A stretch of 64,000 nt of DNA from a bacterium (GCA_026708055.1 JAPOVS010000027.1:1-64000), one strand, 5' to 3'. Shown: positions 35,130 through 43,959, numbered from the stretch's first letter. Numbers and translations are program-made. Notes: a model not told the origin generated them from the sequence alone.

Positions 35130-36353
35130 ATGAAGACTCCGAAGAAGACATTCGCCTGGCGACTGCTGGCGGCTCTGCTGGCGGTGGCGCTGGTGGCCGC
35201 TGCCTGCGGCGACGACGAGGAGGCGGTGACCGCCCCGGCGCCTGCGCCCGAGCCCGCAGCGGCTCCCGAGCCGCCGCCACCCGAACCGGCGCCCGCGCCG
35301 GCCGAGGAGGCCGCGTCCATGATGGGAGAATGCGACGGGCTGACCGAGGTCACCGTGCAGCTGCAGTGGTTCACCCAGTCGCAGTTCGCCGGCTACTACG
35401 CCGCGCACGACCAGGGCCTCTACGAGGACCTGTGCCTCGACGTGACCATCCTGGAGGGCGGCGTGGAGATCGTGCCGATCCCGGTGCTGGACTCCGGCGG
35501 CGCCGACTTCGCCGTGTCGTGGGTGCCGCGGGGGCTGGTGCCTCGCGAGGAGGGGGCGAACGTGGTGAACATCGCCCAGATCTTCGAGCGCAGCGCCACC
35601 TTGCAGGTGTCCTGGGCCGATTCGGGCATCGAGAGCGTCGAGGACTTGGCTGGCAAGACCGTCGGCAACTGGGGCTTCGGCAACGAGTTCGAGCTGCTCG
35701 CCGGTCTGCGCCGCAGCGGCATCGACCCCGACAGCGACGTGACCCTGGTGCAGCAGAACTTCGACATGTCGGCGCTGCTGAACCGGGAGATCGACGCCGC
35801 CCAGGCCATGATCTACAACGAGTACGCCCAGGTGCTGGAGGCCGTCAACCCCGACACCGGCGAGCTGTACCAGCCCGAGGACCTCGTGGTCATCGACTGG
35901 AACGACGTGGGCACCGCCATGCTGCAGGACGCCATCTGGGCCGACGCCGACCTCCTCGACAGCGACGCGGCCTACCGCGACACCGCCGTGCGGTTCGTGC
36001 AGGGCACCCTCGCCGGGTGGATCTGGTGCCGCGACAACCCCGATGCCTGCGTCGACGTGGTGCTCGACAACGCCCCGACGCTGGGCCGCTCGCACCAGAC
36101 CTGGCAGCTCAACGAGATCAGCGCCCTGATCTGGCCGTCCAGCAACGGCATCGGCGTGATGGACGAGGGTCTGTGGAACCAGACGATCGACGTGGCGGTG
36201 ACCGAGGGCATCCTCTCGGCCGAACCCGAGGGCGAGGCCTACCGCACCGACATCGCGCTGGAGGCCATCGCCAACCTCGAGGCCCAAGGCATCGACACCA
36301 GAGGCATCGGCTGGAGCCGCGTCACCGTCGTCCTGAACGAGGGCGGCGAGTAG
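35130..36353 (+). CDS. NMT1/THI5-like substrate-binding lipoprotein
   Basis: A 407-residue lipoprotein: Lys-rich start, hydrophobic LLAALLAVALVAAACG with lipobox Cys near residue 24, then an acidic Pro/Ala/Glu linker. The binding domain begins VTVQLQWFTQSQFAGYYAAHDQGLYED, the pattern of NMT1/THI5 proteins that bind pyrimidine-like compounds or nitrogenous aromatics. Two start codons are usable; ATG 35130 has GGGGAG five bases upstream, and ATG 35115 would add five residues. Next to pyrimidine-degrading enzymes it probably binds a pyrimidine base, nucleoside or hydropyrimidine; the ligand is not proven. Confidence 0.85.
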   Translation: MKTPKKTFAWRLLAALLAVALVAAACGDDEEAVTAPAPAPEPAAAPEPPPPEPAPAPAEEAASMMGECDGLTEVTVQLQWFTQSQFAGYYAAHDQGLYEDLCLDVTILEGGVEIVPIPVLDSGGADFAVSWVPRGLVPREEGANVVNIAQIFERSATLQVSWADSGIESVEDLAGKTVGNWGFGNEFELLAGLRRSGIDPDSDVTLVQQNFDMSALLNREIDAAQAMIYNEYAQVLEAVNPDTGELYQPEDLVVIDWNDVGTAMLQDAIWADADLLDSDAAYRDTAVRFVQGTLAGWIWCRDNPDACVDVVLDNAPTLGRSHQTWQLNEISALIWPSSNGIGVMDEGLWNQTIDVAVTEGILSAEPEGEAYRTDIALEAIANLEAQGIDTRGIGWSRVTVVLNEGGE

Positions 36354-36706
36354 CCGAAACCCGCAGGGGGTCGCCGGCGGCCAACCAACAGCCGCCGGCG
36401 ACGCCGTGTCCTCGAGCGTTCATTCCGGCGAAGGCTGGAATCCAGGTCGGTACAGGCCCGGACGCCGCCGATGGCGCTCCGGCGGCCTCTGAATTGCCGC
36501 CTGTGCCGTATCGGACTACAGATTTAGCCGTTCCAACAGTTCCTCGACACTCAGGTCTTCGAAAATGATCTCGGACATGGGCGATGTCATGCCCCGCTCG
36601 CCGCGCGTGTCCATCGGGGAGTTCATTCGACCTCGGTCTCTTCGTCGTGACGATATCGCAGGCTCTCGTACTGCCCGCCAGAGCGGCCGGCGACTGCAGG
36701 TATTGG
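36354..36706. other. Intergenic region after the pyrimidine operon
   Basis: About 350 bases with palindromic repeat copy 4 at 36419-36444 and a short minus-strand open stretch encoding MSEIIFEDLSVEELLERLNL (about 36582-36523). That peptide may be a gene remnant or a tiny protein; I could not support either. No promoter was recognised. Confidence 0.4.
36419..36444 (+). repeat. Dispersed 26-bp palindromic repeat, copy 4
   Basis: The most diverged copy: the first base pair of the border and one stem base (GGCTGG for GGCCGG) are changed relative to copy 3. Confidence 0.75.
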
Positions 36707-37027
36707 TCAACTGGCCCTCGTCGCCAGGGACTTGGGCAGATCGACCTGCGCAAGCGACACCGTCGTCGGGAGTTCGGCGGGCGGCTCGCTGTCATCGCGC
36801 GCGAGTCGGGCGTGGAACATCATCGCCTCGGTCACCGACATCGCCGGTTCGGGAATCGGGGTGCCCTCCTCGATCAGGCTCTCGATATGGAACGCAAGGG
36901 CCTCCCGGATGTTCTTCTGAATGAGTTCCCAGGTGTCCGCGGTGCTAGCGCATCCCGGCACGTCGGGGGCGTATGCGCAGTAGTTGTTCGGAGTCCGCTC
37001 GTAGACCACGGCGTACTCGAGTCTCAT
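36707..37027 (-). CDS. hicB: HicB-type antitoxin
   Basis: A 106-residue protein whose first half is the partially degraded RNase-H-like HicB fold (YAVVYERTPNNYCAYAPDVPGCAS, with the GCxS-type turn) and a helix ELIQKNIREALAFHIESLIEEG. The C-terminal about 40 residues would be the DNA-binding or dimerisation part. It starts at ATG 37027, overlapping the hicA stop by four bases, in the hicA-hicB order. Confidence 0.88.
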   Translation of the reverse strand: MRLEYAVVYERTPNNYCAYAPDVPGCASTADTWELIQKNIREALAFHIESLIEEGTPIPEPAMSVTEAMMFHARLARDDSEPPAELPTTVSLAQVDLPKSLATRAS

Positions 37028-37224
37028 CGGCGCTCCTCCCCAAGTCCTGCTTGCTTGAGTATGTTCCGCCATGTGCCGATCGTCAGATCATCGCCCGGAT
37101 TGCCCGGGATGGTGACCGTCCCGGGCTTCTCCGGGTGCTTGTACTGCCGGTGGCTGCCGCGGGTGCGGCTCAACCGCCAGCCGTCCTGCTCCACGAATCG
37201 TATCGCTTCCCTGACCGTCGGCAT
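37024..37224 (-). CDS. hicA: HicA-type mRNA interferase toxin
   Basis: A 66-residue double-stranded-RNA-binding-like toxin with the family pattern REAIRFVEQDGWRLSRTRGSHRQYKH, including the catalytic His of GSHRQYKH, followed by GTVTIPGNPGDDLTIGTWRNILKQAGL. It is coupled to hicB. Confidence 0.92.
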   Translation of the reverse strand: MPTVREAIRFVEQDGWRLSRTRGSHRQYKHPEKPGTVTIPGNPGDDLTIGTWRNILKQAGLGEERR

Positions 37225-37248
37225 TGCTCGATGCTGGGTAGCGAGCCG

Positions 37249-37821
37249 TCAAGCTCGGCCCATTGTGTAGAACTCGTCGTTGGGGCGCATGGCGGTGAGG
37301 TGGGCCATGCGGTTGGACATGGCGAACAGGGCTGTGATGGCGCCGATGTCCCAGATGTCCTCGTCGCTGAAGCCGTGGGCCCGCAGCGCCTCGTGGTCGG
37401 CGGGGCCCACCGACGCTGGCTTCCTGCAGAGCTTCAGGGCGAAGTCGAGCATGGCGCGCTGCCGGTCGCTGATGTCGGCCTGGGTGGGGTCGATCGCCAC
37501 TTGGTCCGCCAGCAGCGGGTCCTTGGAGCGGATGCGCAGCACCGCCCCGTGCGCGACGGTGCAGTAGAGGCAATCGTTGGCCGCGCTGGTGGCCACGACG
37601 ATCATCTCCCGCTCGGCGAGCGTCAGCCCGCCCTCGGCCGCCATGAGCGCATCGTGGTAGGCGAGGAATGCCCGCAATTCCGCCGGCCGGTGGGCCATCG
37701 CCAGGAACACGTTGGGCACAAAGCCGGTCTTGGCCGCCACCTCCTCGATGCGCTCCCGCAGGTCCTCGGGGATGTCGGCCAGATCGGGCACGGGGAACGA
37801 CGAGATCGGCTGCTCGCTCAT
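37249..37821 (-). CDS. Peroxidase-related carboxymuconolactone-decarboxylase-like (AhpD fold) protein
   Basis: A 190-residue AhpD-like protein. It carries CLYCTVAHGAVLR, the CxxC redox pair plus downstream His that defines AhpD-like alkylhydroperoxidase and peroxidase-related enzymes. The helices FLAYHDALMAAEGGLTLAEREMIVVATSAAND are typical. It is likely a thiol-based antioxidant reductase. It lies 24 bases upstream of hicA on the same strand but is probably unrelated in function. Confidence 0.85.
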   Translation of the reverse strand: MSEQPISSFPVPDLADIPEDLRERIEEVAAKTGFVPNVFLAMAHRPAELRAFLAYHDALMAAEGGLTLAEREMIVVATSAANDCLYCTVAHGAVLRIRSKDPLLADQVAIDPTQADISDRQRAMLDFALKLCRKPASVGPADHEALRAHGFSDEDIWDIGAITALFAMSNRMAHLTAMRPNDEFYTMGRA

Positions 37822-37889
37822 GCTGCGAGCCTACCCATCGCCCCTCCGCGGGCTCTCCGGCGATCGGCGGGATATCATGCTGCGTTCAC

Positions 37890-37982
37890 GGAGAGGTGGC
37901 CGAGTCCGGTTGAAGGCGCTCCCCTGCTAAGGGAGTAAGGGTCACAAGCCCTTCGTGGGTTCAAATCCCACCCTCTCCGCCA
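37890..37982 (+). tRNA. tRNA-Ser(GCT)
   Basis: Class II tRNA with acceptor GGAGAGG/CCTCTCC, anticodon loop CTGCTAA with anticodon GCT, a long variable arm (GGTCACAAGCCC region), T loop TTCAAAT, discriminator G and an encoded CCA at 37980-37982. Confidence 0.95.
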
Positions 37983-38561
37983 TAAACGGCTCTCGACCTG
38001 CAGATTTTGAGATCCTGCGCCAAGATTGGAGCCGGGCCGGGTTGTCGTTGGCCGTGGGTTCGCTTTCTGCCACGGCGCCGTCAAGGGCACGCGGTTCAAG
38101 TGGCTCGACATTGCGGCGCTTTGCCAACGCATGCTGCCACGAGATCGAATCGTCAAGATCCGCTACTGCACATCTCGGGTCAGTGCCCGACCCGAAGATT
38201 CTCAACAACCCATTCGTCAGGAGACGTACCTACGGGCTCTCGCCACTCTGCCGATGAACTCGAAGGACTCGGCTGTCAGTTCTACAAGCAGGTCCCACGC
38301 CAATTGCGGGCACAGACGCAGTTTCCGGACGTCGTGTATGACTTAAGGGGCCCGATCCGCGAACCGAACCGCTGCCAGAACGCTCGAAGGCCCGCCGACG
38401 CGGGCCTTCGCCCAGGCACCGAAGCAACTGGGGGGATGTGCCGCATGGTATCCCGTTGGTGCGATAACCAAATCAGGTGGGGTCCGGGTTGTGCTCGGTC
38501 AGCGTGTTCGACTCCGGGCCGTCGTATCGACCAGACGGACCTCGCTCGGCCCCGGGTGGCG
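37983..38561. other. Gene-poor region after tRNA-Ser
   Basis: About 580 bases with only short Arg/Ser-rich open stretches on both strands and no domain I recognise. The sole structured element is a strong inverted repeat at 38385-38410. It could be the eroded remains of an element inserted at the tRNA, but no integrase fragment or duplicated tRNA 3' end is visible. Confidence 0.5.
38385..38410. terminator. Perfect 10-bp stem-loop
   Basis: CGAAGGCCCG (38385-38394) and CGGGCCTTCG (38401-38410) form a perfect GC-rich stem with a 6-base loop. There is no following T tract, but the hairpin lies downstream of the minus-strand Asp23 operon and could end its transcript. Confidence 0.55.
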
Positions 38562-38750
38562 TCAGCGGTCTTTGAGGCGTTCGAGGAGCTTGATGAGTCC
38601 GTCGGGGTTGTCGAGGATCATTCCGATGACCCAGCCCAGCGCGGCTAGGCCGATCACGATGCCGACGGCCGCTCCGCCGAGCCCGACCCAGATGACCGCG
38701 ATCACGACGCCGGCGAGCGCTCCCCACAGTGACCGTTTCTTGGTGAGCAT
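38562..38750 (-). CDS. Small DUF2273-like membrane protein
   Basis: A 62-residue protein with two hydrophobic helices (LWGALAGVVIAVIWVGLGG and AAVGIVIGLAALGWVIGMIL) and a basic C-terminus. Small DUF2273 proteins accompany Asp23 and AmaP as membrane components. It is the last gene of the four-gene operon; start ATG 38750. Confidence 0.7.
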   Translation of the reverse strand: MLTKKRSLWGALAGVVIAVIWVGLGGAAVGIVIGLAALGWVIGMILDNPDGLIKLLERLKDR

Positions 38751-38768
38751 GTCGATGTGCCTTTCTGC

Positions 38769-39314
38769 CTACCGCGTTCGTGGCGGGTTCGGGTGGTGAG
38801 TGACCAGGAGGTTGACGCCGAAGTCGGCGAGACCCAGGTCGATCCAGAATTCGTGGTCCAGGCGCTCGCGCGCTTCGTTCTCGACGTCGGCCAGGTTGAC
38901 GCGGTCGTCGATGCGCAGCGTGAGGTGGATTTTCTTGGAACGGATCCGCCCGTCGACGCCGAGCACCCCTTCGATCGTCTCAACCTCGTGGCGGGCGGCG
39001 CGGATGGCGGCTCGCCCCCGGATGCGGGTCTCGCCGTCGGCGGCGCGATAGACCTCGAACAACCGGGTGAGGCCCTTTCTGGGCGGCGCCAGTTGCGCGA
39101 CGACCAGGGTCAGGCCGAGCAGTGCCAGGCCGGCTCCGACAAGTCCGGAGATCCAGAGGCTCCAGCTGGGGAAGGTGGCCGTGCCGATGAAGTCGGCGAG
39201 GCGGTTCCGCCACTCGCTGCCGATGGTTCCGGTGATCTCGAGGACCAGCAGCAGGCCGACGGCACCGGCGGCCGCGATGCCGGCCAGGCTGGCGGTTCGG
39301 CGCAGCAGCGTCAC
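38769..39314 (-). CDS. amaP: AmaP-like Asp23 membrane anchor protein
   Basis: A 181-residue protein with two N-terminal membrane helices (LAGIAAAGAVGLLLVLEITG and WISGLVGAGLALLGLTLVVAQL), then a cytoplasmic domain (RAAIRAARHEVETIEGVLGVDG, ending DFGVNLLVTHHP) related to Asp23. This is the layout of AmaP, which tethers Asp23 to the membrane in Firmicutes; actinobacterial versions are common in four-gene sets. GTG start at 39314, two bases after the preceding stop. Confidence 0.72.
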   Translation of the reverse strand: MTLLRRTASLAGIAAAGAVGLLLVLEITGTIGSEWRNRLADFIGTATFPSWSLWISGLVGAGLALLGLTLVVAQLAPPRKGLTRLFEVYRAADGETRIRGRAAIRAARHEVETIEGVLGVDGRIRSKKIHLTLRIDDRVNLADVENEARERLDHEFWIDLGLADFGVNLLVTHHPNPPRTR

Positions 39315-39316
39315 AG

Positions 39317-39886
39317 CTAGCGGACCTGGCGGCGGCGCGTCATGCGCCTCGGCACCGTGGCGGTGATCCGACCGGACCGGCACGGCAGCGCCCGCGCGGC
39401 GCACTGCTCGTCGACGGCGTCACGAAGTTCCTGCACTGGCCCGACCGCGGAGGGGTCGGGCGTGACGAGTCGCACGTTCACCTGACCGCGGCGGGTGATG
39501 CGCACGCGGACGTCGCAGCGGCGGTCGATCGCCTCCAGTCGCCTCTCGATGGCGTCCTCCAGGGTGATCCTGTCGAGCTTCGTCCAGCCCCGCCGCCGGC
39601 GCGTCGTCAGGACGCGGCCTCCGGTGCCGAACGTCCGGACCAACTGCCACAACCCCCCGAGCGCCAGCAGCACCAAGGCGATCCCGGCGAACAGCCCTGT
39701 GCCCGTCGAGGGGCTCCCCCGCACCCATTCGGTGAGGTCGTCCACCGCGCCGCGGGAGAGCGGTGGGTCGATCTCGAAGGAGAGCATGAGGAGCTGCGCT
39801 GCCGCCAGCAGCACGATGCCCGCGACCACGGCGCCGATGGCGCGCAGACTGATCGTGGGCGACTTCGAGGCGTTGTAGGGATCCAT
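39317..39886 (-). CDS. DUF6286-like membrane protein of the Asp23 operon
   Basis: A 189-residue protein with two predicted helices (IGAVVAGIVLLAAAQLLMLSF and LFAGIALVLLALGGLWQLV) and a basic cytoplasmic domain with alternating strands (RRCDVRVRITRRGQVNVRLVTPD). It lies between asp23 and the AmaP-like gene, a conserved slot in actinobacteria. I name the family tentatively; no catalytic residues are visible. Confidence 0.6.
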   Translation of the reverse strand: MDPYNASKSPTISLRAIGAVVAGIVLLAAAQLLMLSFEIDPPLSRGAVDDLTEWVRGSPSTGTGLFAGIALVLLALGGLWQLVRTFGTGGRVLTTRRRRGWTKLDRITLEDAIERRLEAIDRRCDVRVRITRRGQVNVRLVTPDPSAVGPVQELRDAVDEQCAARALPCRSGRITATVPRRMTRRRQVR

Positions 39887-39932
39887 CAGCGGCACTCTGG
39901 CGAGGTTGTCGCCCTGAGCCGAGCCGGGCCCC

Positions 39933-40379
39933 CTACTCGACTCGTGACGAGGTCTCGGATTCGTTCTCGAATCGAAGGTCGTCGACCTCGATGTTGACCT
40001 CCTTGACAACCAGGCCTGTGGCCGACTCGACGCGCGCGACCACGTTGTCGCGAACCTCCTTGGCGAGCGTCGGGATCGAGTAGCCGTATTGCACGACGAT
40101 CACGACGTCGATGGCGGTCTCCTTCTTCCCGACCTCAACATGGACGCCCTGCGAAAGGGGTTCCTCACCGAGCCGGACACGACCCAGCAGGCGCCGGAAG
40201 GTCGCCCCCATCCCGGCGACACCGCCGATCTCCCGGCAGGCGTGGCCGGCGAGTTTTGCCACGACCTCGTCCGCGATGTGCGTGACGCCGCGGGCGGTCT
40301 CGAGTTCCAGGCCGGTCTCGGTTGGGCTGGCCCCGGTCACAGCCGTCTCGTTCGCGACGGCAGCGGTCTTTGTTGCCAT
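39933..40379 (-). CDS. Asp23/Gls24 family envelope stress protein
   Basis: A 148-residue protein. After a low-complexity N-terminus the Asp23 core reads ARGVTHIADEVVAKLAGHACREIGGV, then GVHVEVGKKETAIDVVIVVQYGYSIPTLAKEVRDNVVARVESATGL, with the C-terminal VKEVNIEVDDLRFE. Family members form membrane-associated scaffolds under alkaline or envelope stress. It is the first gene of the quartet, and the ECF sigma operon at 42919-44525 runs in the same direction upstream. Confidence 0.88.
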   Translation of the reverse strand: MATKTAAVANETAVTGASPTETGLELETARGVTHIADEVVAKLAGHACREIGGVAGMGATFRRLLGRVRLGEEPLSQGVHVEVGKKETAIDVVIVVQYGYSIPTLAKEVRDNVVARVESATGLVVKEVNIEVDDLRFENESETSSRVE

Positions 40380-40663
40380 TGGTTGCTCCTTTGTCCTCGG
40401 CCTCGCAGCCGCGCTCCGCATTGGATTGATCGGTAGACGCACGGGTGAGCCGAAAGTTTCGCTGCCCCGTCCCACGGGCCGGCGCGGTCCTGTGCAGCTT
40501 TGCTCGGCGTCGCGCGTCTGATTGTTGTGTGGGTTGGACGTCTGCCGCGTGGCGTCGGCTCGGGCGCCGGCTCGGGCTCCGGCGTTCAGATGGCTGACCG
40601 TGAGGAGACCGCAGTGCGAGAGCCAACGCGGTTCGCTGACCGAGCGACGCACGATCCGCGCCG
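40380..40663. other. Region upstream of the Asp23 operon
   Basis: About 285 bases with no supported gene. It separates the divergent Asp23 operon and the decayed ATP-grasp gene and should contain the Asp23 promoter. Confidence 0.4.
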
Positions 40664-41102
40664 ATGAAGGTCGCCATCGTCTACAACCGGGACAGCCGCA
40701 ACGTCATCAACTTGTTCGGTGCACCCAACCAGGAGAAGATCGGGCTCAAGACGATCCGGCGGTTGGAGAACGCGCTGCAGGCCGGCGGGCATTAGGTGAA
40801 GGCCTTCGAGGCCGACAAGGCGCTGATCGGCCGCCTCGAGGAGTTCATGCCGCGGGTCGTCAAGGGCGAGCAGCCCGGCATGGTCTTCAACGTGTCCTGC
40901 GGGCTGCAGGGCCAGGCGCGCTACACGCACGTCCCCAGCATCCTGGAGATGGTGGGGCTCCCCTATGTGGCCTCGGGGCCGCTGGGGCACTCCCTGGCGC
41001 TGGACAAGGTGGTCACCAAGATGATCCTGCGCCAGCATGGGATCCCCACCCCGGAGTTCGCCGTGCTGGACAATCCTGAGGTGCCGATCCCGCCAGCGCG
41101 CG
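40664..41102 (+). pseudogene. D-Ala-D-Ala ligase-like ATP-grasp gene, truncated with internal stop
   Basis: The frame begins MKVAIVYNRDSRNVINLFG, continues to an in-frame TAG at 40793-40795 (codons CAT TAG GTG), and resumes VKAFEADKALIGRLEEFMPRV, GMVFNVSCGLQGQARYTHVP and HSLALDKVVTKMILRQHGIPTP. The order matches the N-terminal and part of the central ATP-grasp domains of D-Ala-D-Ala ligases. Homology stops near 41095, where the M20 peptidase fragment begins in another frame, so the ATP-binding C-terminal half is deleted. Inactive unless readthrough is invoked, which still could not restore the missing half. Confidence 0.75.
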
Positions 41103-41735
41103 GTGGCGTACGTGACCCAGCGCCGCGAGCGGATTGAGCGGCGTGTGCGGGATTGGGTGGTGCTGTGCTGTGACCAGAGCGTCGGGTCGCCGCAGAGCGC
41201 CGAGGTCGTGGCGGCCGCTGCAGCTCGCGCCGCCAGGGTGCTGGTGCTCGAGCCGTCGGTGTCCTCGGGCGGCATCGTGCTGCGCCGACGGGGCAACCGC
41301 CGCTACACCCTGACTGTGACGGGGGAATCGATCCTGCCGGTGCAGACGACCCGCCGGCAGGCCACGGCGCGCTGGACGATCGAGAAGCTCGAACGGATTG
41401 CCCAGCTGACGTCGCGCAAGCGGGCCGTGTCGGTGTCGATTTTGGACGTCGCCACCGAGGGTCACGCATTGCACCTGCCTCACCGCGTGACGGCGAGCCT
41501 CCTGGCGACCTACCGCCACAGTGAGCAGGCCACTGAACTCGAGGCGGAGATCAGGGCGATCCTGGGGCGCGGCGGCTGCCGCTGGGAACTCGAGCTGGAC
41601 TGGGACCGCCCGCCGATGCCCGAGACCCCGGGCGGCACGGAACTGCTGGCCGAACTCAACCGCGCCGGCGAGCCGCACGGCATCGCCTTCGGCCGGGAGA
41701 CCTCCAGCAACGCCGTGGACGCCGCGGCCGGCCTG
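41103..41735 (+). pseudogene. M20 peptidase fragment
   Basis: Residues VVLCCDQSVGSPQSAEVVAAAAARAARVLVLEPSV match the middle of an M20 metallopeptidase (after the active-site Glu), and the insert AVSVSILDVATEGHALHLPHRVTASLL matches the dimerisation lid. WELELDWDRPPMPETPGGTELL matches the distal catalytic domain. The N-terminal half with the first zinc ligands is missing and the C-terminus runs into a gamma-glutamyltransferase fragment. It is a broken remnant in one open frame. Confidence 0.7.
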
Positions 41736-42105
41736 GTCGGCGCTGGCGCTGGGTGTCTGCGAACCGGTGGCCTCGGGGCTGGGCGGCCAGACCATGATGC
41801 TGGTGCCCGTCGCGGCCGAGGGCCTCACGTTCGCCCTCGACGGGTCGTCACGCGCCCCGAACCGCGCCACGACCAGCGCCTTCAGGAACTTCCGCAGAGA
41901 GCGCCGCCGCGGCCATCGCGCCACGACGGTGCCCAGCTCGCCGGCGGTCTACGACTACGCGGTGGGGTGCTACGGCCGCCTGAGTGCCGCCGAGGTGCTC
42001 CAGCCGGCCGTCCGCCTGGCCTCAGACGGATACAGGGTCAGCGAGTTGCAGGAGACCCTGACGCGCCGCGAGCTGATTCACCGGCGTGGCCGACCCGCGC
42101 CGCGA
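41715..42105 (+). pseudogene. Gamma-glutamyltransferase N-terminal fragment
   Basis: After the M20 remnant the homology moves by one frame to ALALGVCEPVASGLGGQTMMLVPV and SSRAPNRATTSAF, then RGHRATTVPSSPAVYDYAVG and LSAAEVLQPAVRLASDGYRVSE. This is the first quarter of gamma-glutamyltransferase, including the segment before the autocleavage Thr, which is absent. The junction with the M20 remnant falls in the shared string SSNAVDAA, consistent with deletion-fusion. Confidence 0.65.
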
Positions 42106-42218
42106 CGGTGCCGCCGCCGGACCGACCCGATGAGCGGTTGTCATCCCAGCGCAGACTCTGCCCCGGGCTCGATTCGGGGCGGGGATCCGTACGGCAGCCC
42201 CACCTCCGGCCTCTCCCG

Positions 42219-42910
42219 ATGAGCCTTTCGCTGCTGCTGTCGGTGCCCCATGCCGGCACCGAGGTACCGGCCGAGGTGGCGGCCTACTGCGCCCTGACGC
42301 CCGAGCAGATCGTCGCCGACGGCGACGAGGCGCCGCTGAGATCTACGCCCTCGCCGCCGAGGTGGCCGCCCACGTCACCGCCCACGTCGTCCGAGCCGTC
42401 GTCGACCTGAACCGCGCCCCCGACGACCGCAGCCGCGACGGCGCCATCAAGACCCACACCTGCTGGGAGGAGCTCGTGTGGGATCCCGAGTTGCCGGCCG
42501 AACTCGCCGCCGCACTCATCGACACCTACTGGCGGCCCTACCACCGAAGGCTGTCGAGACTTAGTGCCACTGGCCGGTTCCTGTTCGGCGTCGACGGCCA
42601 CACCATGGCCGCCCACGGACCCCCGGCGGGCCCCGACGCCGGAGCACAACGGCCCGCGGCCTGCCTCAGCAACGCCGACGGCACCTGCCCGCAAGCGTGG
42701 ATCGAAACCCTGCAGGACGCGCTGGCCCGCTGGCTGGACCACGAGGTCACGATCAACCGCCCCTTCCGTGGCGGCTACATCACCCGCACCCACGCCGCCG
42801 AGATGCCCTGGCTGCAGATCGAGTTCTCCCGCGCCCCGTTCGCCTCCCCGGCGGCCAAGCGCGAAGCCGTCCTCGGCGCACTCACCGAACTCTGCAGCAT
42901 GATCGAGTAG
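42219..42910 (+). pseudogene. N-formylglutamate amidohydrolase with one frameshift
   Basis: The frame from ATG 42219 reads MSLSLLLSVPHAGTEVPAEVAAY, with the SxPHxG active-site motif, then DGDEAPL up to about 42338. There one base is missing; the next frame continues EIYALAAEVAAHVTAHVVRAVVDLNRAPDD and ends GGYITRTHAAEMPWLQIEFSR. Apart from the single frameshift near 42335-42345 the gene is full length (about 230 residues), so it is either a recent pseudogene or a sequencing error. Confidence 0.75.
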
Positions 42911-42918
42911 CTCCGGAC

Positions 42919-43647
42919 TCAGTCCGCGGCGTCGTCGGCGACGATGTCGTAGGGCTCGGAGAGCAGGACTTCATAGGGGACCGCTCGGAACTCGCCCGGC
43001 GCGATCTCGACGTGCACACGTGTCGGTCGAATCTCCCTGATCCTGCCCTCGGCGCCGTCGGGGAGTCTGATGTGCGCCCCCGGTCGCAGGTCGGCGCGCA
43101 ACGCTCGCCCCGCGGCGATCTGGCGGGCGACATTGCGCCCTCCCAGCCCGATCAGCAGCGCACATGCGGTCGCCAGTGCGAAACCCAGCGAGGCGATCAG
43201 GACGATGAGGATCGTGGTGTCCACACCGAGTTGACCGAGCGCCAGGATCCCCGCGCCGAACACGATCGTCAGCCGGATAGCGCGCTCCACGCCCGGGCTG
43301 CGGGCGCCGGTGGCGCGGCTCAGCGCCCGCCCCACAGCGGCCGCCGCGGCGATGCCCGCGGCAACACCGGCAAGGAGCACGAGTCCCGCCGCCAGCACGT
43401 TCGGCAGCCACGACAGGATGTCCGAGGGGATTGTGTCAAGGGTCGCCGGATTCACGAAGGCGATCGCCACGAGCACACCGGCGCTGACACCCAACCAGAA
43501 CAGAAACACGCTCGTCGCCGCGGCGATGCTGCGTAATCCTGGGTGCTCTATGCGCCCCAGCAGGCGACGCGCCGAGAAACCCACGAGCGCTCCCAGGACG
43601 ATCCCCCCGCCGAGCGCCACGGCGGCCGCGATCCAGTCGTTGCTCAT
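42919..43647 (-). CDS. MscS-like mechanosensitive channel protein
   Basis: A 242-residue membrane protein with four hydrophobic segments (IAAAVALGGGIVLGALVGF, SVFLFWLGVSAGVLVAIAF, VLAAGLVLLAGVAAGIAAA and LIVLIASLGFALATACALLIGLG) followed by a beta-rich cytoplasmic part (GAHIRLPDGAEGRIREIRPTRVHVEIAPG), the pattern of the MscS pore and beta domain. The beta domain is short and the usual C-terminal cage is missing. It is the third gene after the ECF sigma factor, so it may belong to an osmotic or envelope response. Confidence 0.75.
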   Translation of the reverse strand: MSNDWIAAAVALGGGIVLGALVGFSARRLLGRIEHPGLRSIAAATSVFLFWLGVSAGVLVAIAFVNPATLDTIPSDILSWLPNVLAAGLVLLAGVAAGIAAAAAVGRALSRATGARSPGVERAIRLTIVFGAGILALGQLGVDTTILIVLIASLGFALATACALLIGLGGRNVARQIAAGRALRADLRPGAHIRLPDGAEGRIREIRPTRVHVEIAPGEFRAVPYEVLLSEPYDIVADDAAD

Positions 43648-43662
43648 CAGTTCCCTCCTCGG

Positions 43663-43959
43663 TCAGCCATCCAGTTCCTCCTCGGTCGCCATCAGCACCC
43701 GTCCGGTCTGCAGCCCCAGACCCAGCAGGTCCGCCAACGTCGACAGCGTCTCGCGATCCAGCAGACGCTCCCGGACACGTCGCACGGCGCGGTCCTCGAA
43801 GTCGTCGTCGATCTGTCCCCACAGTGATCGCAGCCCGCCACGCAGCGTCACCACCGTGGCCTCCTGCTGTTCGAGCATCTCGTCGATGTCCACCTCGGTC
43901 ATCCCGAGCGCCTCCAGCTCGGCGGACACGTCGATGCGCTGCGGCTCGGTGGCACTCAT
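43663..43959 (-). CDS. Small acidic protein between ECF sigma and MscS-like genes
   Basis: A 98-residue acidic protein (SAELEALGMTEVDIDEMLEQQEATVV, WGQIDDDFEDRAVRRVRERLL) with no membrane segment and no zinc-binding anti-sigma motif. It overlaps the sigma gene stop by four bases, a slot often taken by anti-sigma factors, so a regulatory role is possible but unsupported by sequence. Confidence 0.6.
   Translation of the reverse strand: MSATEPQRIDVSAELEALGMTEVDIDEMLEQQEATVVTLRGGLRSLWGQIDDDFEDRAVRRVRERLLDRETLSTLADLLGLGLQTGRVLMATEEELDG

Noticed and set aside
36523-36582. Tiny minus-strand peptide MSEIIFEDLSVEELLERLNL as a gene
   Set aside because: Only 20 residues with no recognised family or clear ribosome binding site; mentioned in the intergenic entry only.
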